The notes under the pieces were generated by a model that was not told the DNA's origin, ran no database searches, and worked only from the letters and a program-made list of their open reading frames with translations. Source: Bacillus timonensis (GTDB lineage: Bacteria > Bacillota > Bacilli > Bacillales > Bacillaceae_L). From it: a DNA stretch of 64,000 nucleotides. Shown piece by piece: positions 29,510-37,268 of the stretch (the stretch's first letter is position 1; each line of letters opens with the position of its first letter). The translations under genes were made by a program, and so were the position numbers. The DNA lies in NCBI RefSeq assembly GCF_004799755.1, contig NZ_SLUB01000017.1, positions 1 to 64,000 of the forward strand. Reading direction: 5' to 3'.

Positions 29510-30913
29510 ATGTCACTGACAAATTTAAATGACGAGGAAAAGAATATTTTATTGATGCTCTCCTATCTAGATCTGCCTCCAGATGCTGACGTTGAAGGGA
29601 AAAGTATGGAACAGATATGGAATATAGCTAATAAAATCCCTAACAATGGTGGAAAGGTCAGATACGAAAAACTAGAGGAATTTTTTAATACGAAGTATGA
29701 TTCCTCTGCCCTTTCAGATGTTCATTTAAAGCAATATCAGAATTTTAATCCCAACGATGGGAATAACTCAAGTGGTAGATCCTCTTCTGGTTTCGTCGGA
29801 TACGCATGGGGCGATAGTCAGGACAATGCATCTGCGGTCTTTAGAGGTAGTGAAGACATGAAGGACCAAGCTCACTTTGATACGGATTGGATATCAAACT
29901 TTGAGGCGGGTGTTGGGATTGAAATTCAGCAACAGCGAGAAGCAAACGAGTTTTATCAGCAATTCGTTAAGGGTGTAAATGGAGAAATATTATTGCTTGG
30001 CCATTCAAAGGGTGGGAATTTAGCAACATATGTATATGTCAATAATTTAGAAGATAAAGTCGGGGCTTATGTCCTTAATGGTGCACCGATATATTGGTAT
30101 AGCTTAACGAAGGAGCAAAAAGAAGCATTACTCGGGGACAGATACATGTTTGTCGTTTATGAAGGGGACGTTGTTTCTCAAGCTGGCTATGCACCTTATG
30201 TAGACAAAATAGTGAAAATTGATAAAGACGCTCTCGAATATCTCGGTGAGATGAAAGATCCTTTCTATCCTCACTACGAAACAAGTGTTGAATTCAACGA
30301 TAAAGGTGAGTTCAAACACTTCGAGGAAGGTAGTTCATTAGTCCGCGATGTATCAAGTACCATCATGCTGAAATTAAGTAAACTTATCGAAGTAGTTAAG
30401 GCTACTTATCCAGTAGCAAAGGCAATAGCGGATGCAACGATTAGAGTTATACACTCGATAAAATCGGGTATTGAGGCTGCGGCTCACTTCATTAAGGAAC
30501 AGGTTATAAAATATGCGAAAAAGGCTATGCAAGTTGCGATTGGGACTGTGAAAGCCATTGGCGATTACTTTGATAATTTGATCAAAGATGTAACCTCATT
30601 TTTTGTGAATGTCATTAAAAAACTAGGGGGTTACTTCCCAGTAGAACCTTATCTTAAGGTCAATATCGACAGGCTCTACTACTATGCACAAAGGCTTGAA
30701 GCGATAAAACGGAGAGTCAGCGTGCTTAATGACAAAATTGACTCCCTGTACTGGGAGGTTGACCTTCTAGACATCCGTCATGTGTTGAGCGCTGATATCT
30801 TAACATCGTTCTCTTACAGGCTCAATCAAAACATTAACTACCTAAATGCTGCTGCCCGATTGCTTGATTCAAATGAAACCAAGCTAGTCGGGAAGGCAAG
30901 GATTATTCGATAG
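29510..30913 (+). CDS. Candidate T7SS lipase toxin of reversed architecture (Mbeg1/DUF2974-like hydrolase + C-terminal helical domain)
   Basis: The 467-residue product starts with an alpha/beta-hydrolase of the Mbeg1/DUF2974 type. The nucleophile elbow is GHSKGG with Ser166, an acid is likely in VVYEGDVVSQAG and a His in FYPHYETS. Residues about 270-370 are amphipathic helices, and the last 95 residues form a helical hairpin with a WXG-like turn (IDSLYWEVDLLD). There is no signal peptide. The order enzyme-then-targeting-domain is the reverse of LXG toxins and is that of the S. aureus T7SS lipase TslA. It lies between a lipoprotein gene and a tiny helical-protein gene, matching an immunity-toxin-partner module. 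Substrate and toxicity are inferred. Confidence 0.75.
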   Translation: MSLTNLNDEEKNILLMLSYLDLPPDADVEGKSMEQIWNIANKIPNNGGKVRYEKLEEFFNTKYDSSALSDVHLKQYQNFNPNDGNNSSGRSSSGFVGYAWGDSQDNASAVFRGSEDMKDQAHFDTDWISNFEAGVGIEIQQQREANEFYQQFVKGVNGEILLLGHSKGGNLATYVYVNNLEDKVGAYVLNGAPIYWYSLTKEQKEALLGDRYMFVVYEGDVVSQAGYAPYVDKIVKIDKDALEYLGEMKDPFYPHYETSVEFNDKGEFKHFEEGSSLVRDVSSTIMLKLSKLIEVVKATYPVAKAIADATIRVIHSIKSGIEAAAHFIKEQVIKYAKKAMQVAIGTVKAIGDYFDNLIKDVTSFFVNVIKKLGGYFPVEPYLKVNIDRLYYYAQRLEAIKRRVSVLNDKIDSLYWEVDLLDIRHVLSADILTSFSYRLNQNINYLNAAARLLDSNETKLVGKARIIR

Positions 30914-30937
30914 GAGAAAAGTAAAGGAGGTACCCCC

Positions 30938-31129
30938 ATGAAGCCTCATGTGCGACGGAAGATTAATAGCATTATTTCTGAAATCAATGCAATTTCTCGT
31001 GAACTCGATGAAATTTCGAATGGTCTAAATCGAGAATTCAAGGGGATTGGCTCAACCAAAAGTGCATCCAGCCTTCAAAGTGCAGCTGACAAATACCGAA
31101 GGGTCGGCTATAACCTGAGAAGGATATAA
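30938..31129 (+). CDS. Small helical protein, candidate export partner of the lipase
   Basis: The 63-residue product is two predicted amphipathic helices joined by a GIGSTKSASS loop, with a basic C-terminus. AAAGGAGG precedes the ATG, 24 nt after the lipase stop codon. TslA-type lipases travel with small helical partners (TlaA1/TlaA2) bound to their C-terminal domain; size, position and predicted structure suggest the same role here. No direct homology was established. Confidence 0.6.
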   Translation: MKPHVRRKINSIISEINAISRELDEISNGLNREFKGIGSTKSASSLQSAADKYRRVGYNLRRI

Positions 31130-31248
31130 GTTTTGAAGCTAGCAGACTAGCAAACTAGGAAAATTGCACCTGTTTTGCTAATCGTTTTTGGAGAAATGGA
31201 ATGAATCCAAGGTATGCGTGCCTGATTACTAGCGGTTTGACTGAAAAA

Positions 31249-31612
31249 GGTAACGCAAAGAGGATAATCGTACCCGATTGGCAGAAGTTTGGATGAAAAA
31301 GGTAACGCAAAGAGGATAATCGTGCCCGATTGGCAGAAGTTTGGATGAAAAAGGTAACGCAAAGAGGATAATCGTGCCCGATTGGCTGAAGTTTGGATGA
31401 AAAGGGTAACGCAAAGAGGATAATCGTGCCCGATTGGCAGAAGTTTGGATGAAAAGGGTAACGCAAAGAGGATAATCGTGCCCGATTGGCAGAAGTTTGG
31501 ATGAAAAAGGTAACGCAAAGAGGATAATCGTGCCCGATTGGCAGAGGTTTGGATGAAAAGGGTAACGCAAAGACGTTAATCGTACCCTATTTGATAGATT
31601 TTGAGGAAAAAG
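31249..31612. repeat. 52-bp tandem repeat array, seven units
   Basis: Units beginning GGTAACGCAAAGAGGATAAT start at 31249, 31301, 31353, 31405, 31457, 31509 and 31561, exactly 52 bp apart. The first six are nearly identical (continuing CGTGCCCGATTGGCAGAAG); the seventh is diverged and a decayed eighth follows. The whole unit repeats, so there are no unique spacers. Open frames on the minus strand here are an artefact of repetition. The array lies between the lipase module and the WXG100 pair. Confidence 0.95.
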
Positions 31613-32036
31613 AGGAACGCAACGCCAATTTTCGTAATCGATCCGAGTTTGTTACACGAGAAATGGGTACGAATTCCCGACCTGAAGACCTTTTAGATAG
31701 TCCATTTAAAAAAAGAAATAAAAGCAGGGTAGCGGTCTATCAAAGGGCTAATGTTAACAGAATGGTATCCGCAACCCCAGTTATCGGTATATCGGGGACC
31801 AGAATCGCAGGCGTGGTAATCCGTATCGGTTATCGGTATATCAGAAGATGTCCGGAATCGCATGTGTGATATACCGCAACCAGACCTAGCGGTATACCTG
31901 GCCTGAAACGCAGATCCGATATACCGCTAGACCCTTGCACGGCCTCAACTCCCGTGCACCAACACGAATCCAAAGTTCTCTCGGCCTCAGCCGAGTTAAC
32001 TCATACATATTCCAATTTAAAGGAGGTGAAAACACA
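31613..32036. other. Gene-free stretch with GTTATCGGTATATC repeats before the WXG100 pair
   Basis: No gene is evident. GTTATCGGTATATC occurs at 31780 and 31829, each followed within 20 bp by GAATCGCA. Inverted or related copies GATATACCGC (31868 and 31918) and GCGGTATACC (31889) follow, so this stretch can fold in several ways. A short CTCGGC/GCCGAG hairpin (about 31979-31996) sits 40 bp before the first WXG100 gene. The promoter of the WXG100 genes is probably here but was not resolved. Confidence 0.5.
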
Positions 32037-32339
32037 ATGGCACGTTCAATTACAGTTGATCCAGCGAAATTAGAAACTTCCGCTACTCGCATTGACCAAC
32101 AATCTGCGGACTATGAGAGACTTTACAAGGCTCTTTACACAGAGGTTGAGGGCATGGGTGCAGCATGGCAAGGTACTGATAACATGGCATATGTTTCTCA
32201 AATCAAGGGCTTCATGGATGACTTCCAAAAAATGACGAACTTGATGAGACAATACTCTGAATTCTTAAAGCTTAGTGCAAAAACATACCGTGAAACACAA
32301 AACGAGGTAGTAAACCAAGCACGTCGCTTAACAAACTAA
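32037..32339 (+). CDS. WXG100 protein 1 (EsxA-like T7SS substrate)
   Basis: Exactly 100 residues, helical hairpin, with the WXG turn intact as AAWQGTD in the middle. Such proteins are secreted as dimers by EssC and are needed for effector export. The C-terminal helix holds a YxxxE-like export signal (YRETQNEV). A strong AAAGGAGGTG site precedes the ATG, suggesting high expression. It is followed 40 nt later by a second WXG100 gene, the typical pairing. Confidence 0.93.
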   Translation: MARSITVDPAKLETSATRIDQQSADYERLYKALYTEVEGMGAAWQGTDNMAYVSQIKGFMDDFQKMTNLMRQYSEFLKLSAKTYRETQNEVVNQARRLTN

Positions 32340-32379
32340 TCTCGATACCTAGTAATCTACCAAAAAAGGAGGTGCCACC

Positions 32380-32682
32380 ATGGCAGTTGATGGAATCAAA
32401 ATTTCCCTTGGCGAGGTTAGTAAAACCGCTGGCCAGATCCGTAACCTAAACCAACAGCTTTCTACGGCATTAGAAGACATCAAAAAGGAAATGAACGGCT
32501 TAGCCGCTACATGGAACTCTGATGCTTCTAATACAATTCGCGGAAACTTCAATGCATTGGCTCCACGCTTCGAGGAGTATCGACAAGTCATTGATAGCTA
32601 CGCAAAATTCCTAGACAACACAGTTACAAACTACAACGCAGCTGAAACAGCAATTAACAATAACGCGAGCGCATTTAAATAA
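32380..32682 (+). CDS. WXG100 protein 2 with variant turn (WNS)
   Basis: Also exactly 100 residues with the helix-turn-helix pattern, but the turn reads ATWNSDAS, so the Gly of WXG is replaced by Ser. It probably forms a heterodimer with WXG100 protein 1. AAAGGAGGTG precedes the ATG. A repeat element starts about 40 bp after the stop codon, separating the highly expressed pair from the signalling genes. Confidence 0.9.
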   Translation: MAVDGIKISLGEVSKTAGQIRNLNQQLSTALEDIKKEMNGLAATWNSDASNTIRGNFNALAPRFEEYRQVIDSYAKFLDNTVTNYNAAETAINNNASAFK

Positions 32683-32722
32683 TCCATGAGGAGGGCAATT
32701 GGCCCCGCCGGTTGTCCTCATC

Positions 32723-32954
32723 TAACTTTATTCAGCGAAGTCCTTAATCGAGGATGCCAAAACTATTCAATTCAGTTGGGTTCAACCCTGACTGAATAAA
32801 GTTAAAGCCTCCGGCGGATGCCACGATTTTTCAAAGGAAGTTTCTCGCTAGTAAGATCAAAGACTAAGAACGCCGCATCCTGTGGCAACGTCTTTGTGAC
32901 CCACATCGTGTGGGCCTAAAATCGGGCGCAAATACGCCAAGGCGCATTTGATAA
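32723..32954. repeat. Repeat element with inverted ends, copy A
   Basis: TAACTTTATTCAG (32723-32735) is the reverse complement of CTGAATAAAGTTA (32792-32804). The element continues with AAGCCTCCGGCGGATGCCAC and ends GCAAATACGCCAAGGCGCAT near 32950. Copy B at 37813-38004 shares the inverted arms and both conserved blocks but has a shorter middle. A hairpin-prone ATGAGGA/TCCTCAT pair (32685-32720) lies just before copy A. It fills the 290-bp gap between the WXG100 pair and the FHA gene. Confidence 0.8.
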
Positions 32955-32972
32955 ACAATGGGAGTGCAAGAA

Positions 32973-34229
32973 ATGATCAAACATGTTGATTTACATATTG
33001 AAAATTACGGTGTTTCGAAATTTATCTTTTACAAGGTGCCATCTGAGATCCGTGTTGATTTTACGGAAGCCGATAAGTTAAAAAACAACAAGGTTCCAGG
33101 GCTTTTACCATGTGTCGTGATTAATAAGGGCGATGAAGCGTACTTTCGCTACGACCTAGTGTCTGAAGTAACACTTGCACAAAGTTCAACAAACCAACTC
33201 ACCAAAGAGCAGCTCCACTCATTTTTCACCAATATTATCGAATCATTGATGGAGGCCGAGCGGCTTGGGTTGAATGTGAACAACTTTGTTTTTGATGAGA
33301 ACTACATCTTCATTGATAATTTTTCAAACAGATTAATTCTACTGTACATGCCAATTAAAAATAATATTTTTGAAAAGGTATCAATCCGGGAATTCTTCAC
33401 CAACTTCTTACACTCCCACTCCTATGATGAAAATGATGACCTCACCTTTTTTGTGCGATTACATAATTATTTTGCGGCATCAAAGGAAATCAATTTATAT
33501 GCGCTTCAACAAAAGCTGCATGAGCTGTTGGTGAATAAGCCGGCTTCACCTCAAAGTTTTACTAAGCTGCCGATCCAGGATGAGGAACCTAGGACACCCA
33601 ATTACTATAGCCCTGGTAGTGAAATTAAGGGGTCCGAAGAAAATGGCGTTATCACATCCGAATACAGCAGTAAAAGGTCTGATAAAAAGAAAAGTCAAAA
33701 GCTGGAGATTGAGGAAGAGGTTCAGTACAAGCGAATCACACGAACCGAGCTTGGTGAAGGAAATTCCGTATTAGCCGGTGGAACCTCCATTAACATTAAT
33801 CCGAATGTAGGTAGCCCGATTTCATTCGACACAGATGAGCCAGAGGAGGAAGAGGGTACAACCGTCCTCACTGCTTACAAGGAACATGAAGAGGAAGAAG
33901 GAACAACAGCACTGGGTGTTGGCACGAGTTTCCATCAGCAGAGCCCTTTCCTCCTTACAGCCACTCAAGAAAAAATCATGGTGTCGAAGAAAGTGTTTAA
34001 GATCGGGCGTGACCCACAACAAACAGATTACACATCAAAAAATAAAGTCGTTGGGCGCGTGCACGCAGAGTTGATTACCGAAAACGGAGAATACTTTATC
34101 GTCGACAAGGAATCGCGAAACGGCAGTTATGTAAATGGCATCAAGCTTGTTCCGCAAAATAAGGTAAAAATTAAGCATGAAGATAAAATCAAGCTTGCAA
34201 ACGAGGAATTTGAATTTAGGCTCTTTTAA
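32973..34229 (+). CDS. FHA-domain T7SS signalling protein with N-terminal DUF6382-like domain
   Basis: The 418-residue product has three parts. Residues 1-165 resemble DUF6382 and, in pattern (FFTNIIESLMEAERLGLNV, then FVFDENYIFIDN), the pseudokinase domain of EssB. A low-complexity linker (about 200-320) contains two EEGTTxL motifs (EGTTVL and EGTTAL, about 292-314) similar to the ETT phospho-acceptor site of GarA/OdhI. Residues about 330-418 are an FHA domain (FKIGRDPQQTDY, GRVHAE, SRNGSYVNG). The start is put at 32973 after GGGAG. No membrane segment is visible. It is 17 nt before the phosphatase gene. It likely reads phospho-threonine made by the nearby kinase; the EssB comparison is inference. 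Confidence 0.8.
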   Translation: MIKHVDLHIENYGVSKFIFYKVPSEIRVDFTEADKLKNNKVPGLLPCVVINKGDEAYFRYDLVSEVTLAQSSTNQLTKEQLHSFFTNIIESLMEAERLGLNVNNFVFDENYIFIDNFSNRLILLYMPIKNNIFEKVSIREFFTNFLHSHSYDENDDLTFFVRLHNYFAASKEINLYALQQKLHELLVNKPASPQSFTKLPIQDEEPRTPNYYSPGSEIKGSEENGVITSEYSSKRSDKKKSQKLEIEEEVQYKRITRTELGEGNSVLAGGTSININPNVGSPISFDTDEPEEEEGTTVLTAYKEHEEEEGTTALGVGTSFHQQSPFLLTATQEKIMVSKKVFKIGRDPQQTDYTSKNKVVGRVHAELITENGEYFIVDKESRNGSYVNGIKLVPQNKVKIKHEDKIKLANEEFEFRLF

Positions 34230-34246
34230 AGATGGAGGTGAAAAAT

Positions 34247-35014
34247 GTGGCGTTCATACATGCATACCACACGGATGTTGGAATTAAGAAAAAAATAAAC
34301 CAAGATGCCCTGCTCGTCAAGACGGCCAAAACACCAAATGGGTATGTCGGGATCTTCGTGGTCTGCGATGGAATGGGTGGGCTCTCACACGGAGAACTGG
34401 CGAGTGCCACGGTCGTTCGGGGTCTCTCAGATTGGTTTGAGAAGGAGCTACCAGACCTGCTTCACTCGGATCAACAAGATGAGGACATCCGCGAAGCACT
34501 CGAAGCCTGCATCACGGAACAAAATGAAAAAATCCTAGAGTACGGAGATGAAACAAATGCCCAAGTTGGAACAACGGTGACGGCACTTCTCATCATTCGT
34601 TCACATTACTATATCGTACATATCGGCGACAGCCGCGCTTATCAAATTCAAGATCGGGTGACAAGATTAACGAATGACCAAACCTTAGTTGCACGTGAGG
34701 TGGAGCGCGGAAACATTACACCCGAGCAAGCCTTAAAGGACCCGAGGCGCAATGTGCTTTTACAATGTGTGGGTGCAACAAAGGAGCTTGAGGTTGTCAT
34801 CCTGACCGGTGAGACCGAACCGGGAACCGTGTTCTTGCTTTGTACAGATGGTTTTTACCACAAAATCTCAGATGCGGAGCTACTCGAGGAACTCCGACCA
34901 AACCCATTTTTAAATGAAAAGCAATTAAAATACAAGGCAATTAAACTAGTCGATTCCGTAAAAGAACGGAAAGAGGTAGATAACATCTCTATCGTTCTTG
35001 CGCATGTCGTGTGA
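34247..35014 (+). CDS. PP2C-family serine/threonine phosphatase
   Basis: The 255-residue cytoplasmic protein has all core PP2C metal motifs: NQDA at 18-21, VCDGMGG at 39-45, VGTTVTALL, HIGDSRAY, LLCTDGFY and a final DNISIVL. It should remove phosphate from Ser/Thr residues set by the kinase two genes on, as PrpC does for PrkC. The start is placed at GTG 34247, since GGAGGTG lies at 34234-34240; an ATG at 34232 sits before that site. It follows the FHA gene directly. Confidence 0.93.
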   Translation: MAFIHAYHTDVGIKKKINQDALLVKTAKTPNGYVGIFVVCDGMGGLSHGELASATVVRGLSDWFEKELPDLLHSDQQDEDIREALEACITEQNEKILEYGDETNAQVGTTVTALLIIRSHYYIVHIGDSRAYQIQDRVTRLTNDQTLVAREVERGNITPEQALKDPRRNVLLQCVGATKELEVVILTGETEPGTVFLLCTDGFYHKISDAELLEELRPNPFLNEKQLKYKAIKLVDSVKERKEVDNISIVLAHVV

Positions 35015-35054
35015 AGGGCCAGATTTCGGTGCCTTGAAAATTTGACTTCGAAAA

Positions 35055-35245
35055 TAGTTTTCGGTGTCTAGCTCCAGCGCCTAGCCCCTCGAGGTCATAA
35101 GCCAATCTGTCAAGAAGGATAAAATGCATCCTTCTCGCCAGCTTTTCTTATGCTTGTCGGACTTGCACAGGAAGTGCTGACATCGACGTTTGCCACAGGA
35201 CGTGGCAGTAGTTAGGCGATGTTCCACTTCAAGTCGCTTGCGCTT
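35055..35245. repeat. Structured Bacillaceae-type intergenic repeat between phosphatase and kinase genes
   Basis: The block starts GGTGTCTAGCTCCAGCGCCT and ends near TCGCTTGCGCTTTTC. It resembles a family of intergenic repeats common in Bacillaceae genomes (recalled, not searched). Nested inverted repeats are visible: CATAAG with CTTATG enclosing GAAGGAT with ATCCTTC. It abuts the kinase ribosome binding site, so its RNA fold could affect kinase translation. Confidence 0.65.
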
Positions 35246-35266
35246 TTCAATTTTGGAGGAATTACG

Positions 35267-37210
35267 TTGATTAAAATCGGAAGTTTTATAGATGATAGAT
35301 ACGAAATATTGAAGGAAATTGGCCGAGGTGGGATGAGTATTGTCTATTTGGCGATGGACAACCGGCTGAACAAGTCTCTCGTCGTCAAGGATATCCGCAA
35401 ACGCGACAATAGCAACAATGAGCTTCTCATCAACAGCTTAGTTGTCGAAGCGAATATGCTGAAAAAACTCGATCACGGCGCGCTTCCGAAGATTTACGAC
35501 ATCATCGAATCGGAGGGCGACATTTATGTGGTGATGGACTATGTCGAAGGTGAATCGCTCAAGCAGAAGCTGAAGCGGGAAAAAGTGATTTCCGCAAAGC
35601 TTGTGATTAACTGGGCGAAGCAGCTGGCTGAGGTGCTTCACTATTTACATACGAGAAAGCCGCATCCGATTATCTACCGCGATATGAAGCCAGATAACAT
35701 CATGCTCACACCGGAAGGAAAGATTAAGCTGATTGACTTCGGGATTGCGCGGGAATTTAAGGATGAAAGCCTGACAGATACGACCAATCTCGGTACGAAA
35801 ACCTATGCCGCTCCCGAACAACTTTCGGGAAAGCGGACCGATGCCCGAACCGATATTTATAGCTTGGGCTTGACACTATACCAGCTTATCACTGGAAAAA
35901 GTCTTGCAGACCCGCCTTATGAGGTACGGCCAATACGTCAATGGGACCCGACTTTACCGGAAGGGCTCGAGCATATCATTTTAAAATGCACCCAGGCTGA
36001 ACCAGAGAATCGGTACCAGTCATGTGAAGAGCTTCTATATGATCTCGAAAACATCAACAAGCTCACTGCTGGCTACCGTAAAAAAATGATGAAGCGACTC
36101 TATCTCTTTTTAATACCAGCCGTCTTATGTCTTGGTTTTTCAACGACATCTGTAATGGGTTATCAAGGTATGAAAAATGAGCAATTCCAGGATTACATGG
36201 GGCTTGTTAATGAATCTAGTATTGCGTTAATTGAAGGTGATGATACCGAGGCAATTAAGTTGCTGGAAAAAGCAATCAAGGTTGACAAAGGGCGCGCATC
36301 TGCCTATAACAACCTGCTTGACGTCTATATCAATCGAAATGAAGTCGACACCGGCCTCTCAAAAATTGAGTCCTATGTGAATGACGAATATGGGAACATC
36401 CATAAAAACAGCGAAGTTCTTTTTAAACTGGGGATGACGTATTTTGACCGGAAACGAGATTATCCTGTGGCGCTGAAATATTTTAAGCAGGTGAATGAAA
36501 AAGAGATACCTGACGCGACCTATTATATGACACTTGCGACAACATTGGGCGGGATGAATATCGATTATGACCAGTTCTCTACGAATCTCTTGGAGTTTGA
36601 GTCTTATAACGATAACCTCCCGAACAACGCTAAAAAGGTAGATAACTATAATTCACTTGCGAATATTTACATTTCGTATAAGGGACAAATCGCGGATGCC
36701 AATACAAAGGCGATTACAGTCGTGCAAAAAGCGCAGAGAGTTCTTGAGTTAGCTCCAGACGAGCAGCTCCAACTAAAATATGAGATTGAATTTGAGCAAA
36801 AGCTTGCCCAGGCTTTTTATAGTCGCGGTGTAAATTCAGGGGAGGATCAGATTGCTGCCCGTGAGGATTTCGAACAGGCGATTGAGCACTACAACACACT
36901 GCTCGAGTTGAATGTGCCGAACAGGGAAGAAGTTATGGTCAATATCGGCGTCAATTATCAAGAGATGGGCGAACATTCCCAAGCAGTCGAGCAATTTGAA
37001 GGAATCATTGAAGAATATCCGAAAAGCCTGAACGCGTATGTAAAGCTTGGCAATCTGTTGCTTGATATTGAGCAAGGCAAACTTGAAGATCAGCGAAACT
37101 ACAGCAAAGCAAAAGAAGTCTTTGATAAGGCAGGCGCACTTGAAGGTGCTAAAGACAACGAAGCCTATAAAAAGCTTGCCAGACGCATGGCGAATTTAAA
37201 TATCACATAG
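35267..37210 (+). CDS. Hanks-type serine/threonine kinase with extracellular TPR domain
   Basis: The 647-residue protein has an N-terminal kinase domain with every catalytic element: Gly-rich loop GRGGMSIVYLA (19-29), Lys41, Glu61, YRDMKPDN (Asp139), DFG (157-159) and APE (182-184), with several Thr in the activation loop (170-180). One membrane helix lies at about 277-298. The outside part (about 300-647) is made of TPR-like helical repeats, where PrkC/PknB have PASTA repeats. The start is TTG 35267 with GGAGGA six nt upstream. It follows the FHA and PP2C genes and probably drives the phospho-threonine circuit of this T7SS. EssB is also a kinase-fold protein with one membrane helix, so this may occupy an EssB-like place; that is speculative. 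Confidence 0.9.
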   Translation: MIKIGSFIDDRYEILKEIGRGGMSIVYLAMDNRLNKSLVVKDIRKRDNSNNELLINSLVVEANMLKKLDHGALPKIYDIIESEGDIYVVMDYVEGESLKQKLKREKVISAKLVINWAKQLAEVLHYLHTRKPHPIIYRDMKPDNIMLTPEGKIKLIDFGIAREFKDESLTDTTNLGTKTYAAPEQLSGKRTDARTDIYSLGLTLYQLITGKSLADPPYEVRPIRQWDPTLPEGLEHIILKCTQAEPENRYQSCEELLYDLENINKLTAGYRKKMMKRLYLFLIPAVLCLGFSTTSVMGYQGMKNEQFQDYMGLVNESSIALIEGDDTEAIKLLEKAIKVDKGRASAYNNLLDVYINRNEVDTGLSKIESYVNDEYGNIHKNSEVLFKLGMTYFDRKRDYPVALKYFKQVNEKEIPDATYYMTLATTLGGMNIDYDQFSTNLLEFESYNDNLPNNAKKVDNYNSLANIYISYKGQIADANTKAITVVQKAQRVLELAPDEQLQLKYEIEFEQKLAQAFYSRGVNSGEDQIAAREDFEQAIEHYNTLLELNVPNREEVMVNIGVNYQEMGEHSQAVEQFEGIIEEYPKSLNAYVKLGNLLLDIEQGKLEDQRNYSKAKEVFDKAGALEGAKDNEAYKKLARRMANLNIT

Positions 37211-37240
37211 TGGGACACAGGGACAGGTACATCGTCCCAT
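37211..37240. repeat. Dispersed GGGACAGGTTC repeat, single copy
   Basis: TGGGACACAGGGACAGGTAC then ATCGTCCCAT: outer TGGGAC/GTCCCA can pair. It directly follows the kinase gene and matches the copy at 4089. Confidence 0.7.
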
Positions 37241-37268
37241 TTCCCGGTAATGAAAGGGGGGCTCTCGT

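Noticed and set aside
31147-31570. Three overlapping minus-strand open frames of 103-123 codons with repeating HPNFCQSG units
   Set aside because: They are produced by the 52-bp tandem DNA repeat; all three frames stay open, there is no ribosome binding site, and the peptide repeats shift frame from unit to unit.
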